64,000 nt of DNA from the NCBI GenBank assembly GCA_019022495.1, contig JAFEKR010000057.1, positions 148,772 through 212,771 of the forward strand, written 5' to 3'. Each line of letters opens with the position of its first letter. Position 1 is the stretch's first letter. The translations under genes and the position numbers were made by a program. This DNA is from Epichloe hybrida. Lineage: Eukaryota; Ascomycota; Sordariomycetes; Hypocreales; Clavicipitaceae. Positions 10,845 to 22,956 of the stretch are shown here, in pieces. The notes under the pieces are model-generated. The model saw nothing but the letters and a program-made list of their open reading frames with translations, ran no database searches and had not been told where the DNA came from.

Positions 10845-13350
10845 ATATAGCTATAGTGTTTAATATAGCAAAATTCCTTAATAATATCTCTGCAAAAATA
10901 ACCTAGGAAGCCCTCTGTATGTGCTAGATTAATGCTTACCTAGGCCCCCTAGACTTTATTATTATAGATACTAGAATAAACTTCTATAGCAATAAATTTA
11001 GATAATTCATAGCTTTAATGTTAATTTTAATTAAGGAAGTCCCTATTAAGGCACACTATAGTATAGGGAAGGTTAAAAGGTATTATAGGCCGCTCTAAAG
11101 AGCCTATAATATAATTAGACGTAAATACCCTACAACGCTAGAACCTATTGCCCTTTAAATAGCAATTAAGGCCTTAAATAACACCATAGGCCCTAATAGC
11201 CTTATCCTAACCCTCCTTATCTTTAGAGCCTACCTATATATAACAAATAAGTCCCTACTATTGCCTAATATTACATAGTATGTGATTATAATATAGAAGG
11301 CTACTAAAGAGATTAAGAGACTTTACACTATCTAGAAGGTTAATAAGGCCCTTACTAAACATAATAGCCTAGATACCTTAAAGACCCTTAGCCTGCTACT
11401 TAGATTAAAGGTTAAGGTCTAGTAAGAAGGTAAGGGATAGGTAGGTCTATATAAACTACTAGTGATTACTAAAGAAAGCTATACACTTAATATGCCTAGA
11501 GGCCTAAAGACCTTTAGGTTAATATCTATTAAGCCTTACTATAATAATCCTAGTGCGAAGAAGATAGCAAAGCCTAGTAAAGAGGAAGGAGAGAAAGGGC
11601 AAGAGGCCTATAATAAGAATATAGTACTACTAATACTATTAAAGTAAGGATATGGAAGGCTATAGAAGAACCCTCCTATAATGCCTTAAGGTGCTAATAC
11701 CTTCCTGTTAGTAAAAGAACATAGTAACCTAGCCCTTATAATTAAGTTACGTAAGGAAGGAATTATTAAGACCCTAGGCAAACTATTTAAGCTGTTAATA
11801 AAAGCGGAGATTAATACTCTAATTAAGTAAGGTGTGTTTAAATTTATTATATTTAATAAGGAAGAATATAGTAGGATTCGAATCTTTAATTCCTGAATTA
11901 TTAATAAGATTAAAGGTAAGATAACGAAACCCTACGAAAAGTCATGCCTTATGATTTAAGGGTGTGAGAATAAAGGGAAATAGGCTATTCTCACACAGGC
12001 CCTAACGATTTAACGCGCGAGCTAACGTCTTATCCTTGTAATAGCCCTGTTAGTAAGATTAAGGAAATTCCTTATCTAGCTAAGAGATATCTATTAGGCT
12101 TATGTATAGGCTTGTATATTACTAGAGTAGCTAATCCTAGCGCGCTTGCTAATTTAAATACGGCATCTCTACCTGCCTAGTATAATCTTAAGGGTTATTA
12201 AACCTCTCTATAGGCTTATAGAAGTAGGAACGCACTAGTAGGTTATATATTATAAGCATTATAGAGAGAACCTCTAGATGGAAACCTTTACATATAATCC
12301 CTGCTTACTTATGACTATAAAGGAAAGCCCTAACTTTACCTGCGTTAGAATGTAAACTAATAATATAATTAGCCTCTTAGATAAGAAGTTCTCTAAGAAG
12401 GAAGAGACCTAGCTTACTATAGTAGGCTTTAATATAAAGCTAAAGTAATTTCTAACTTAGGACTACCCTCTTATGTTTAATAGTAGCATTATCTTACTAG
12501 AGAATAATACTATTAAAATCTAGTAGAAAGAGTAAAGTAATAAGTTAGAGTTAGTTCTAATGACTAACTTAAAGCGTAAATACGTTAAGCAGAGGGCCTA
12601 AGGCGCTTACATTGCCTTGATTTACTAACCAGAGGCTTGCTTTAACCTATCTGTTACTATATAACACTAGGAGCCAACCCTAGAGGATATGAAAGCCCTT
12701 AATTACTGCCTAAAGTGGTAGATAAATTACCTAGAGAGAGGTCTAATATTTATCCTAATTAACCTTAAGAAAGTAAAGCTCTTTGCCTTTGTAAATAAAT
12801 CCTTTGCTAATAACTAGGACCTATTCTTATAACTAGGATATATACTTATCCTAGCAAACAAAGACTACACTAATAGTAAGTTTATAATTAAAGGTAATAT
12901 TATACACTTTAGCTTAATAAAGAGTAAGAGAGTTATATAAAGTGTGCTTACCTTAGAAGTCTATAGTATAGTAGCTAGTGTTAATATAGCTTATATAATT
13001 ATAATCACCCTAAACTTAGTTACTAACTAACTAAAGCTCCTAAAGATCCTAGTTATTATATATACGGATTTATACTCCTTATATAAGTGCCTTATTAAGC
13101 TTAGTATAATAAAGGAGAAACGCCTAATAATTAATATTATAGCCCTTTAATAGTTATATAAACGCTAAGAACTTTATGAGATCTAATGGATTAATAGAGA
13201 GAATAACCTAGCTAATGCCTTTATAAAGGTATTACCTAATAAGGCCCTTAAGAGCTTTATCTTAACTAACTAGATAACTATCTAAATAGAGGGATAGGTT
13301 ACCTACGCGTAATATACGCGTAGTAAGAGGAAAATATAATCCTCTAGGAG
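10845..13350 (+). pseudogene. B1 pol remnant (integrase, RT, RNase H)
   Basis: The plus-strand reading begins inside integrase. YLGPPDFIIIDT and, after it, KAHYSIGKVKRYYRPL correspond to the second catalytic Asp region and the Glu region of a Copia integrase common in fungi. A stretch without stops at 11462-11647 (61 codons) links integrase to reverse transcriptase and contains MPRGLKTFRLISIKPYY. Reverse transcriptase follows (about 11750-12700), then RNase H (about 12770-13300) with strings resembling YAMV, CTDLYSLYKCL and NIIAL. Many TAA/TAG codons replace Gln and Trp codons. Not functional. Confidence 0.82.
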
Positions 13351-13774
13351 GGTAGCTATAGGGATAAGATAGTAATACGCGGGGGATCTATGCCCTTATA
13401 GTTAATATCCCTAGTAGCTATAACTATGCTAGCTTACTAGGCCCTCCTAGTGGACTATAGAAATTAATAGAGGTACGTAGGAGAATAAAGGTGTTGCTAA
13501 GGAGGAGGAAGATATTATATATACACTATAGTGTAGTATATATATTATTTTAAGGAAAAGAAGGGATTTGGAAGGACCCACTTATCCTTATATAGGCTTA
13601 TAAGCTAAGCAAGATTATTATTTCCCTTTTATTAGTAACTATATGCCTAGATAGGCTATGAGTTCTTTTCCTTATATCTCTTATTAATTATATCCTTAAT
13701 TTATTTATCTTTCTTTTTTATTTCTATAATTAATATTACGCGTTGATAATTATGTTAAAAGAGAGAAGTTCTAG
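13351..13774 (+). other. 3' untranslated region and polypurine tract of B1
   Basis: Non-coding stretch between the RNase H remnant and the LTR. It ends in the purine-rich AAAAGAGAGAAGTTCTAG just before the LTR, the probable plus-strand primer. B2 and B4 share it on the opposite strand. Confidence 0.65.
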
Positions 13775-14084
13775 TGTTAGAATAAAGGTGATATTAATCA
13801 CGCGTCGTAGCCATAATTACCTAGCAGAAGCTTAGGCCATGCGCGAACCTTACACATAACCTACAACCTGGCACGTTAATTAGCTAGGAAATATAGGGAT
13901 ATAAACGCGTAACCCCTTTTCCCTTTATATATTGTAACTTCTAGCTTTTTACCTCTCTTTTTCCTACAACTTAATCAATCATGACAACAGATAACGCAGC
14001 CTAGAATAGATAATCGATGACAATACTATTCTTCGGGCTCACGACTGTATTACACATTGAATTCAATACCCTGTGAATCCAACA
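13775..14084 (+). repeat. 3' LTR of B1
   Basis: 310 bp, from TGTTAGAATAAAGG to GTGAATCCAACA, with TG and CA ends. It matches the reverse complements of 42566-42874, 49061-49369, 21881-22166 and 24149-24449. It retains CpG-containing strings such as CACGCGTCGTAG, so it is less altered than some copies. Confidence 0.9.
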
Positions 14085-14290
14085 ATAATATATTTTCCTT
14101 TATTACTAAAATTAGAAAAAAAAGCTTTAAAAGTAAGCTAAAGAATATATACTATTTTTAGCTTACTTACTTAGCTATATATTATACTAAAAAGTAGGTT
14201 TAAAAGTAAACCTTATTAACTATACCTTTTATTTACTAACAGTTTCTATGCTTTTTCTATAATTTAGTCTAAAGAAAAAGATATATTAAT

Positions 14291-14720
14291 AAAAGTGGGT
14301 CTAAAGTAAGTCCTTATAATTATACCTTTACTTACTAATCACCTTTATGCTTTTTCTATAATCTAGTCTTAGAAAAAGGAGGTATTCATAAAAGTGGGTC
14401 TAAAGTGGGTCCTTATAATTATACCTCTACTTCCTAATAACTTTTATGCTTTTTTCTATAATCTAGTCTTAGAAAAAGGAGGTATTAATAAAAGTGGGTC
14501 TAAAGTGGGTCCTTATAATTATACCTTTACTTCCTAATAACTTTTGTGCTTTTTTCTATAATCTAGTCTTAGAAAAAGAAGGAATAAATAAAAGTGGGTC
14601 TAAAGTGGGTCCTTATAATTATACCTCTACTTCCTAATAACTTTTATGCTTTTTTCTATAATCTAGTCTTAGAAAAAGAAGGAATTAATAAAAGTGGGTC
14701 TAAAGTGGGTCCTTATAGTT
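14291..14720 (+). repeat. five 100-bp tandem repeats with AAAAGTGGGTC
   Basis: AAAAGTGGGT starts at 14291, 14390, 14490, 14590 and 14690, giving a 99-100 bp period. Each unit also carries GGGTCCTTATAATTATACC and a CTATAATCTAGTCTTAGAAA string. Related GTGGGTC-bearing repeats occur in D2 (49572-49800) and D4 (54490-55760). Confidence 0.85.
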
Positions 14721-14799
14721 GCCTTTTACTTAGAGTTTATACTTTTTTTTAATTAGTTATAGAATTATTTCTTAAAAAGAGATATTAAATTTATTATTA

Positions 14800-14925
14800 C
14801 TATTACTACTATTACTACTACTACTACTATTATTACTATTATTACTATTATTACTATTATTACTATTATTACTATTATTACTATTATTACTATTATTACT
14901 ATTATTACTATTATTACTATTATTA
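14800..14925 (+). repeat. ACT/ATT microsatellite
   Basis: Simple repeat built from ACTATTATT units after a short ACT-rich beginning. It lies within D1 and has no coding potential. Confidence 0.9.
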
Positions 14926-15120
14926 ATATATATAAGAAAGAAAAGTATTTTATTTTATTAATATATTTAAAAAGCTTAAAATACTAAGTAATTAAAAAGT
15001 ATAGCTTTTTCTATAGTAATTTCCTTATACTTATTTATATTTATATTTTAGTTACTTATTTACTATTTAATTTTAATTAAACTTTAACACTAATAATATT
15101 ATAAGTTAATATAATTTATT

Positions 15121-15383
15121 ATAGCTTATAGTAGCTTATAAACTATAAGCTATTATAAGCTATTATAAGCTATTATAAGCTATAAGCTATTATAGCTATT
15201 ATAAGCTATTATAAGCTATTATAAGCTATTATAAGCTATTATAAGCTATTATAAGCTATTATAAGCTATTATAAGCTATTATAAGCTATTATAAGCTATT
15301 ATAAGCTATTATAAGCTATTATAAGCTATTATAAGCTATTATAAGCTATTATAAGCTATTATAAGCTATTATAAGCTATTATA
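15121..15383 (+). repeat. 10-bp repeat array AGCTATTATA (D1)
   Basis: More than twenty head-to-tail copies of AGCTATTATA, slightly irregular at the left end. The same decamer array occupies the same relative place in D2 (50161-50382) and, degenerate, in D3 (60794-60866). It is followed by TAGTG-type pentamers to the element end. Confidence 0.9.
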
Positions 15384-18352
15384 TTACTAAAAATTACAAA
15401 TACTACAAATACTACAAAATACTACATGTAGTGTAGTGTAGTAAAAAAATTCCCTTGTAGTGTAATGTGTAGTGTAGTGTAGTATGTAGTGTAGTGTAGT
15501 ATACTACACTACACTACAAATACTACACAATGTAGTGTAGTGTAGTGCAAAGCTCTGATAAGGAGTATAAATCTATATATATAATAACTAGGATCTTTAG
15601 GAGCTTTAGTTATTTAGTAACTAGGTTTAGGGTTATTATAATTATATAAGCTATATTAATGCTAGCTACTATACTATAAACCTCCAAGGCAAGCATGCTT
15701 TGAATAACTCTTTTACTCTTTATTAAGCTAAAGTGTATAATATTACCTTTAATAGTGAATTTGCTATTAGTGTAGTCCTTATTAGCTAGGATAAGTATAT
15801 ATCCTAGTTATAAAGATAGGTCCTAGTTATTAGTAAATAATTTATTTATAAAAGCAAAGAGCTTTACCTTCTTAAGGTTAATTAGGATAAATATTAGGCC
15901 TCTTTCTAGGTAATTTATTTACTACTTTAGGTAGTAATTAAGGGCTTTTATATCCTCTAGGGTTAGCTCTTAGTGCTATATAGTAATAAATAGATTAAAG
16001 TAAGCCTCTAGTTAGTATATTAAGGCAATATAAGCGCCTGAGGCCCTTTACTTAATGTATTTACACTTTAAATTAATTATTAGAACTAATTCTAACTTAT
16101 TACTCTATCCCTTTTACTATATCTTAATAGTATTATTCTCTAGTATAATAATACCTTTATTAAACATAAGGGGATTATCCTAGGTTAGGAATTACTTTAG
16201 CTTTATATTAAAGCCTATAGTAACTAGTTAAGTCTTTTCCTTCTTAGAGAACTTCTTATCTAATAGGCTAAGAGTATTATTAGTCTATATTCTAATATAT
16301 ATAAAGTTAGGGCTTTCCTTTATAGTTATAAGTAAGTAAGGATTATTTATAGAGGTTTCTATCTAGAGGTTCTCTTTATAATACTTATAATATATAACCT
16401 ACTAATACGTTCTAGCCTTTATAAGCTTATAGAGGGGCTTTATAACCCTAAAAATCATACTAGGTAAGTAAAGGTACTATATCTAAATTAGCAAGCGCGC
16501 TAGGATTAGCTACTCTAGGAATATATAGGCCTGTACATACGCCTAACAGATATCATATAGCTAGATAAGGAATTTCCTTAATCTCGCTAATAGGGCTATC
16601 ACAAGGATAAGATATTAGCTTGCTTATTAAATTATTAGGGCCTGTGTAAGAATAGCTTGTTTCCCTTTATCCTTATATCCTTAGATTATAAGGCATGACT
16701 TTTTATAGGGTTCTATTATCTTACCTTTAATCTTATTAATAATTTAAGAATTAAAGATTCGAATCCTACTATGCTTCTCCTTATTAAATATAATAAATTT
16801 AAACACACCTTACTTAATTAGGGCATTAATTTCTACTTTTATTAATAGTTTAAAAGGTTCGCCTAGGGTCTTTATAATTCCTTCCTTTTATAGCTTAATT
16901 ATAAGGGCTAAGTTACTATATTCTTTTACTAATAGGAAGGTATTAGTCTCTTAAGGTATTATAGGAGGGTTCTTTTAGGGTCTTCTATACCTACGCTTTA
17001 GTAGTATTACTAGCACTATATTCTTATCTTAGGCCTCTTACCCTTTCTCCTTTTCCTCTTTACTAGGCTTTACTATTTTCTCTATACTAGGATTATTATA
17101 GTAAGGCTTAATAGAGGTTAACCTAAAGGTCTTTAGGCCCCTAGGTATATTAAGTATATAGCTCTCTCTAGTTATTACTAGTAGCTTATATAGGCCTGCT
17201 TATCCCTTACTTTCTTGCTAGACTTAGACCTTTAATCTAAGTAGTAGGTTAAGGGTTTTTAAGGTATCTAGGCTATTATATTTAGTAAGGGCCTTATTAA
17301 CCTTCCTAATAGTATAAAGCCTCTTAATCTCTTTAGTAGCCTTCTATACTATAATTATATACTATATAATATTAGGTAATAGTAAGGATTTATTTATTAT
17401 ATATAAGTAAGCTTTAAAGATAAGGAGGGTTAGAATAAGGCTATTAAGGCCTATAGTATTATTTAGGGCCTTTATTACTATTTATAAGGTAGTAGGTTTA
17501 GGTGTTATAGGATATTTATACCTAATTATATTATAGGCCCTTTAGAGCGGCTTATAATACCTTTTAACCTTCCTAATACTAGAGTATACCTTAATAAGGA
17601 CTTCCTTAATTAAAATTAATATTAAAGCTATAAATTATCTAAATTTATTACTATAGAAGTTTATTCTAGTGTCTATAGTAATAAAATCTAGAGGGCCTAG
17701 ATAAGTATTAATCTAGTATATCTAGAGGGCTTCCTAGGTTGTTTTTATAGAGATATTATTAAGGAATTTCACTACGTTAAACACTATAGCTATATTTATA
17801 ATATAGAGTATAAGGTAGTTACTATTAAGGTAAAAAACATTTACTATTACTTTATAGTTAAAGCTACACTTATCCTTAAGGGTGAATTTAAAGTAATTAA
17901 GGCTATTTATATATATCTAGTATTAGTAGCAAAGTCTTATTAGCTCCTTAATAGCTTTAATGTTAATATTATACCCTAATTTACAGAGAACCTTATGTAA
18001 TTATTAGATTAATAGATGCCTAAAGCAATAGTGTAATTACTATAACTTGCCTTCTATAAGATAGCTCTAAGCAACTACTTCCTCTTTTTATGTAAGTAAT
18101 ATCTAAGCATGCCCCTATTTATATATAATAAGGACTTTAATATTTCCTTATTATAGTATATTTTTAAAGATATTAAAATTAATTCATAAGCAGTCTATAT
18201 TATTAAGGGATAAGAGAAATAGAGTATTTATTAGTATAACCTAAAAGAGAATATCTCTAAAAGGTATAAGTATATTAGCTAATCTAAGCGCGATAATTAG
18301 TTCTCCTACGCTAAATCTAACTAATGCCTTTTTTGCTATTAATTTATTAAGC

Positions 18353-19232
18353 TATAGTTTAGGCATTATAGTAAAAACCTTCGCATAAACTTCCGCACCG
18401 CTCTAAAGGTCTAGAATCGCCTCTAAAATACAAACCATATTAATATTTGATTTCTTACCTCTATTTACCCCCCCCTATAATATTATATTACAATAAAGCT
18501 AGTGGTAGGAGTGCGAATATGCTAATAGTAATTAACTTAGGAGAAAGGGGGCTAGTATAAAGCTACTATTACCTAAATATAAGAATAGGATAGTTTAATG
18601 TTTAGAGCAGCAAGAATAACCCTATAATAGACCGGATCTAATTTAAACATCTAGATAATACAAAATACTATAATAAAATCACAAGCCTTATCCCTAGTAA
18701 TAAAGTTACTTAGGTGTAGTGTATCACCAAAGCTGTCACTAAACAGGCAGCGGACCGCGCCCGAGCTAAAGCAAAGGCAACAAACCACAACAACAGCAAC
18801 ATCCGCACCACCAAAGGAGCCCTTAAACAAGCCCTCAAAGAGGCCATCAAAGAAGGAACCAAAGGAAGCAACACTTCAACCTAGGCAAGCATCGCCGCCA
18901 GCCCGGCTCCTAAGCGAATGCCCGGGGCAGGCGTGTTATCGCACCGGAATAGGATCAGAAGGGGCCTCCGAACACTCACTCCACATATTTTTCCTTTCTT
19001 TTCTTTTTAACGGGATAAGGCTAGCGTAAGCTAGTAATAAACACCTACAGCAGGAAACACACCAAGCAGCGCAGGCCTGTCATAGGGCTAGCGCTAGCCT
19101 ATACATAGACGCAAGGGGGTTTTTCTTCCTAGTATAAGGTTTTCCCTTTTAACTTAGTAATAGGAGTACTAGCAATAGCTATCTATAGAGCTAACTAGTG
19201 TAAATAATATAAATATATATAGTTTAGGCATT
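18353..19232. mobile_element. small element H with 15-bp target duplication
   Basis: An 850-bp insertion (18368-19217) in B3, bounded by two perfect copies of TATAGTTTAGGCATT (18353-18367 and 19218-19232). B2 has only one corresponding site. A 15-bp duplication fits target-primed insertion by a LINE-type enzyme. The right end is A/T-rich (TAAATAATATAAATATA), perhaps a degraded tail. Its middle (18725-18975) is GC-rich and keeps many CpA and CpG dinucleotides. One plus-strand frame there reads KQAADRARAKAKAT and then KGALKQALKEAIKEG, ending at a TAG. I recognise no domain. It could be a truncated LINE, a SINE-like element or a captured fragment. Confidence 0.6.
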
Positions 19233-21880
19233 TAATATTATAAAGTAAGGAATTAAGAATACCTTACTATAGAGAACTTTACGGCTCCTATATTAGGTAT
19301 AATCCCTTAAAACGTTATATAAGAATAGTAATCTTCTAGTATAAATATTGTTAAAGCTTTGCTTAAGAGTTCTTGCTAAAAGAGGTCTTCTTTACTTAGA
19401 CTATAATAAGCTACTTAACTTATTAGGAATTAAAATATTCTTTTACTATTAAGTTATGTTCTGTAATTAAAGAAGCTTATAGGTACTAGCCTATCTGTAC
19501 TATTAAGGCTATTATTAAATCTAATACTCTTTATATACTAGGCGATTTTGTTATTAATAAGGGATTAAGGTTTGTATTCCCCTTTATACTATATAAGAAA
19601 TAAATTATATAAGTTATTAGCTAGATCCATAAGGTAGTAGTTCTTAAAGTATTAATACGCTTTCTTATAGTTCTTTTCTAGGTGCTTTAATAACTAGTAT
19701 CCTTCCTTACTATATATATAGTATTTCTTTATATAAGAATTTCCTCCTTTTCCTTATAGTTTTAAAAGGTATTAGGTCTCTTTTCCTTTCCTATTATATC
19801 TTTAGTTAGTCTAGAATTACTCTAGGGTTATAGCTTTAGTTAGGAATTATTAGTAGTTCTTTTTCTCTTCCTTTATAAGTTAGATTATTATCTTAATCTA
19901 TTTATAGAATTCTTATAGTCCCTTTAGTAAGTCTATAATAACTCCTTTATATTCTAGAATATTATTATAGGCTATTATAAGTTAATTCTAAAGTACCCTT
20001 TTACTTTAGCTTACCTTAGGTACTACTTATTATAAGATAGCTAGCTTCTTTATAAGATTATTAAAGTAATTAATTATTAATTTACTTAGGTTATTATTTA
20101 TTATTCCTTAAAAAGTAGAATTATTCTATTCTAGGAGATATCTTTACTATATATTTTTAGTCTTAAATTATTCCCTTATATAGGTAATAAGTATAGGGAG
20201 GTCTTATAGTTTACTAGGTTTAGAGAGGTAGTTTATATAGTATTATAAAGCTTTACCTTTAAGTATAATCTTAAAGGTATAACTAGCTTATTTAGGTTAG
20301 ATATTAAGTAATTTATACTTCCTATAGAATATTTAAAGCTTTAATTTAAGAATATTATAGTTATTAGCACTATAGAGTTATTCTTTAGGGTATACCTTTA
20401 ATAAGTCTATAATTTACTTTAGTAAAGGTCTCTAAGTCTATAGGGGTTTTCTAAATACTTCTCTTTATATTTATAAAAGAGGTAGTATAGTCTTTAGGAA
20501 GTAAGAGAGTAGCTTTATAAGGAGTAGCCTTAAGGTTTATTATTCCCTTTAATCTTTCTCTTCCCTATATTAGGGAGGAGAAAGTGTAGTTCTTTAGGCT
20601 ATACTAATAAAGGTAATATTAGCCCTAGGTAGTTAAGGCTAACTCTATTAGTAATACCCTTACTTAGGGGTATTATTAGTAGTATTATTAAGGTAGTTTT
20701 ACTAAATTATCTTAGGTAAAGGTATAGGTAAGGGGGTTACTTATAAATACTTATAAATAGCATCCTTTAGTGCCCTTAATTCTAGATTAATTAACTTTCT
20801 TATAGGAGATTAGCCTATTAATCCCTTTAATAGTAATTATACTAATAAGCAAGGTAAAGGGGTTAGTTATTAGGATCTAATATTACTATTTTCTAATAGA
20901 TTATAAAAGAATTCTTTATTCTATAGGTTCTTCTAAAACTATATATACTTCTTCCTAGCCTTTTTAATTTCTTTAAGAGTCTAAAATAAGAATTCTTTCT
21001 AGTTTACTACTTCTTTAAGGTTATTTACTATCTTTATACCTTTTCTAATAGTTATATACACTCTATTATAAAGAAAATAGTCTTAAAGTCTATTCTAGGA
21101 AAGGTCTCTCTTATTTATAAACTTATCTCTTAACTATCTATAGAAGTTATTACTAAATTTAGAGAATAGTATTCTTTTAAATAACCTTTACTCCTTATAT
21201 TATTTAGTCTTTATAAGGATATAGAGACTAATTTCCTTAGGTATTATTATCTCTTTGTATTTAAAGCTCTTTATTTATTAGAGTAGTTTCTTTATAATAT
21301 ATTATTTAAGTCTTATAAAGATATAGGGGTATAGATTAGTGTAAATAGAGGCTTTTCCTTTATTAGGGTATTTATTACTATCTCTAGCTTTAATACCTTC
21401 TATAGCATTATTATAGCTATTACTCTTACTAGGAACTCTAAATTAACTAGAGGTCCTAGATAGTCTAGCTACTTCTAATATTCTAATTAATTAAAGGGGA
21501 GCAAATCTTTAATATAAGGGAATAGGAGAGGTATAAATATAAATTATATAACTTATATTTTTAATAGGAAGGATCGCAAGGTAAGGCAGTTAACTTTAAA
21601 TATGTAATAAAATATATAATAAAGAAAGATAAGGGAATAGCTTAGCTACTAGTATTAAACCTTTCTTTATTATTTTAAAATCCATATAAATATAGATATT
21701 AATACTAAAGTAAGAAGAGAGCTATATTATACCTTTCCGTTAGTATAACTTATTATTAAACATAGCTCTCCTATTTTATAAGGTAAGTTATTATTAGGTA
21801 AGTTACCTTTTCTAATTAACCTTGCTAATCTACGGTATTTAAAGACTACGTGGTTATCTGTGAAGGTAACCACTAATTAG

Positions 21881-22166
21881 TATTAGTTTCACAGGGTATT
21901 AAATTTAATATAATAAGGTTATAAGCCTAAAGAATAGTATTAATATTAATTATCTATTCTAGGCTGCGTTATATGTGTAAAAAAGAGAAGTTAAAAGCTA
22001 GAATCTACGATAATAGAAGGAAAGGGGGCTGCGTGTTTATAGCCTAACATTTCCTAGCTAATTAACAGGCTAGGTTACGGGTCACGTGTAGGGCCTGCGC
22101 GCGGCCTAAGCTTTTGCTAGGTAATTGCGGCTATGACGCGCGATTGATATCACCTTTGTTCTAACA
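21881..22166 (-). repeat. 5' LTR of B3
   Basis: 286-bp LTR, starting TATTAGTTTCACAGGG (RIP form of TGTTGG...) and ending GTTCTAACA. On the minus strand it is followed by CTAATTAGTGGTTACC, which is also seen after the 5' LTRs of B2 and the C elements. It is about 23 bp shorter than the B2 LTRs. Confidence 0.85.
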
Positions 22167-22956
22167 CTTACTTTAAACTTTATTTAAGTTTACTTCTTAT
22201 TATAATACTTTATATACTAGGTTTATAAGTTACTTAAAAGCTACTTAATTACTATATATTTATTTCTTAGTATAATTACTTAAGTTTTTACTTAGTTATT
22301 TATTACTGAAATATTTATAATTACTTATTATAAGCCTTTAAGGTTATAATCTTATAATAATTTTACTAAGGTATAGCTATAAGTTAAGCAAGTACTTATA
22401 TTATATATAAACTATACTATTAATAAGTTATTTACTTATTTATTTACTTATTTATTTATACGTAAAACATAATACTTAGTTATTACTTAGTTATAATAAG
22501 GTAATAAAAGGTTATTCAAAACTTACTAGTAAATATTAAACTATAGTTTATAATAATACTTTCTAAGGTATTGTAGTTCTTAAAAATATATTCTAAAAAT
22601 ATAGTAATTAACTTATTACTAGTTAGTTATATTAAAATAAGAATATAAATACTATATTTTATAAAATAGTTTATAATAACTAAGATTATATTATAAGTCT
22701 AATTTATATCTTTTATAAGTAAAAGCCTTATAATAAAGTCTATTAATAATTCTTAAAAAAGCTAATTAAGTACTAGTAATACTACTAGCTTATTATAAGG
22801 TATATAATACCTTAGTTTTAAAGTCTAATAGCTTATATAAGTCTATATATATAACTTAGTGTTTTTCTTTATTAATAGCTAGTAATACTAGTTTATAATA
22901 TAATAAAGGGTTTTACTAATTTCTTAGTAGCTTACTACTAGGTTATTATAAGTAAG
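22167..22956. other. AT-rich non-coding stretch
   Basis: Very AT-rich sequence dominated by short TTA/TAA words, without an open frame, LTR or recognisable domain. It could be host-derived intergenic DNA or an old degraded repeat. I see no support for a gene. Confidence 0.5.

Larger units (their letters stand above)
10845..14084 (+). mobile_element. Copia element B1, 3' part
   Basis: Plus-strand 3' portion of a Ty1/Copia family B element: integrase, reverse transcriptase and RNase H remnants (10845-13350), a short 3' region, and the 3' LTR (13775-14084). Everything upstream of mid-integrase is missing because element A abuts it. The same family is present as B2 (full length), B3 and B4, all on the opposite strand. 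RIP stops occur in every frame. Confidence 0.88.
14085..15557 (+). mobile_element. hAT-like non-autonomous element D1, right part
   Basis: Non-coding AT-rich DNA ending in GCAAAGCTCTG at 15557, a variant of the D-family end CAATGCTCTG. The left end is lost at B1. In order it holds A/T-rich sequence shared with D2, five 100-bp repeats with AAAAGTGGGTC, a trinucleotide-based microsatellite, a conserved block (about 14935-15110), a 10-bp repeat array, and a terminal TAGTG-type pentamer array. It sits in the RNase H region of B3, next to ATAAGGAG, which would be the right 8-bp target duplication. Compared with B2, that insertion point interrupts an otherwise continuous sequence. No transposase frame is present. 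Confidence 0.65.
15558..22166 (-). mobile_element. Copia element B3, 3' end missing, RIP-degraded
   Basis: Reverse-strand family B element from the 5' LTR (21881-22166) through gag, protease, integrase and reverse transcriptase to a break inside RNase H at 15558, where D1 is inserted. Its 3' LTR is absent from this side of D1. It aligns with B2 (43590-49369) along its whole length except for insertion H (18368-19217). All frames are broken by stops, and long Copia strings such as the integrase GPPD region (near 17700) can be read only with stops. Heavy TpA enrichment is consistent with RIP on both strands. Confidence 0.83.

Noticed and set aside
15121..15383. Possible CRISPR-like or centromeric satellite array
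   Set aside because: Units are contiguous 10-mers without spacers, and the array belongs to a dispersed transposon-like element, so neither label is supported.
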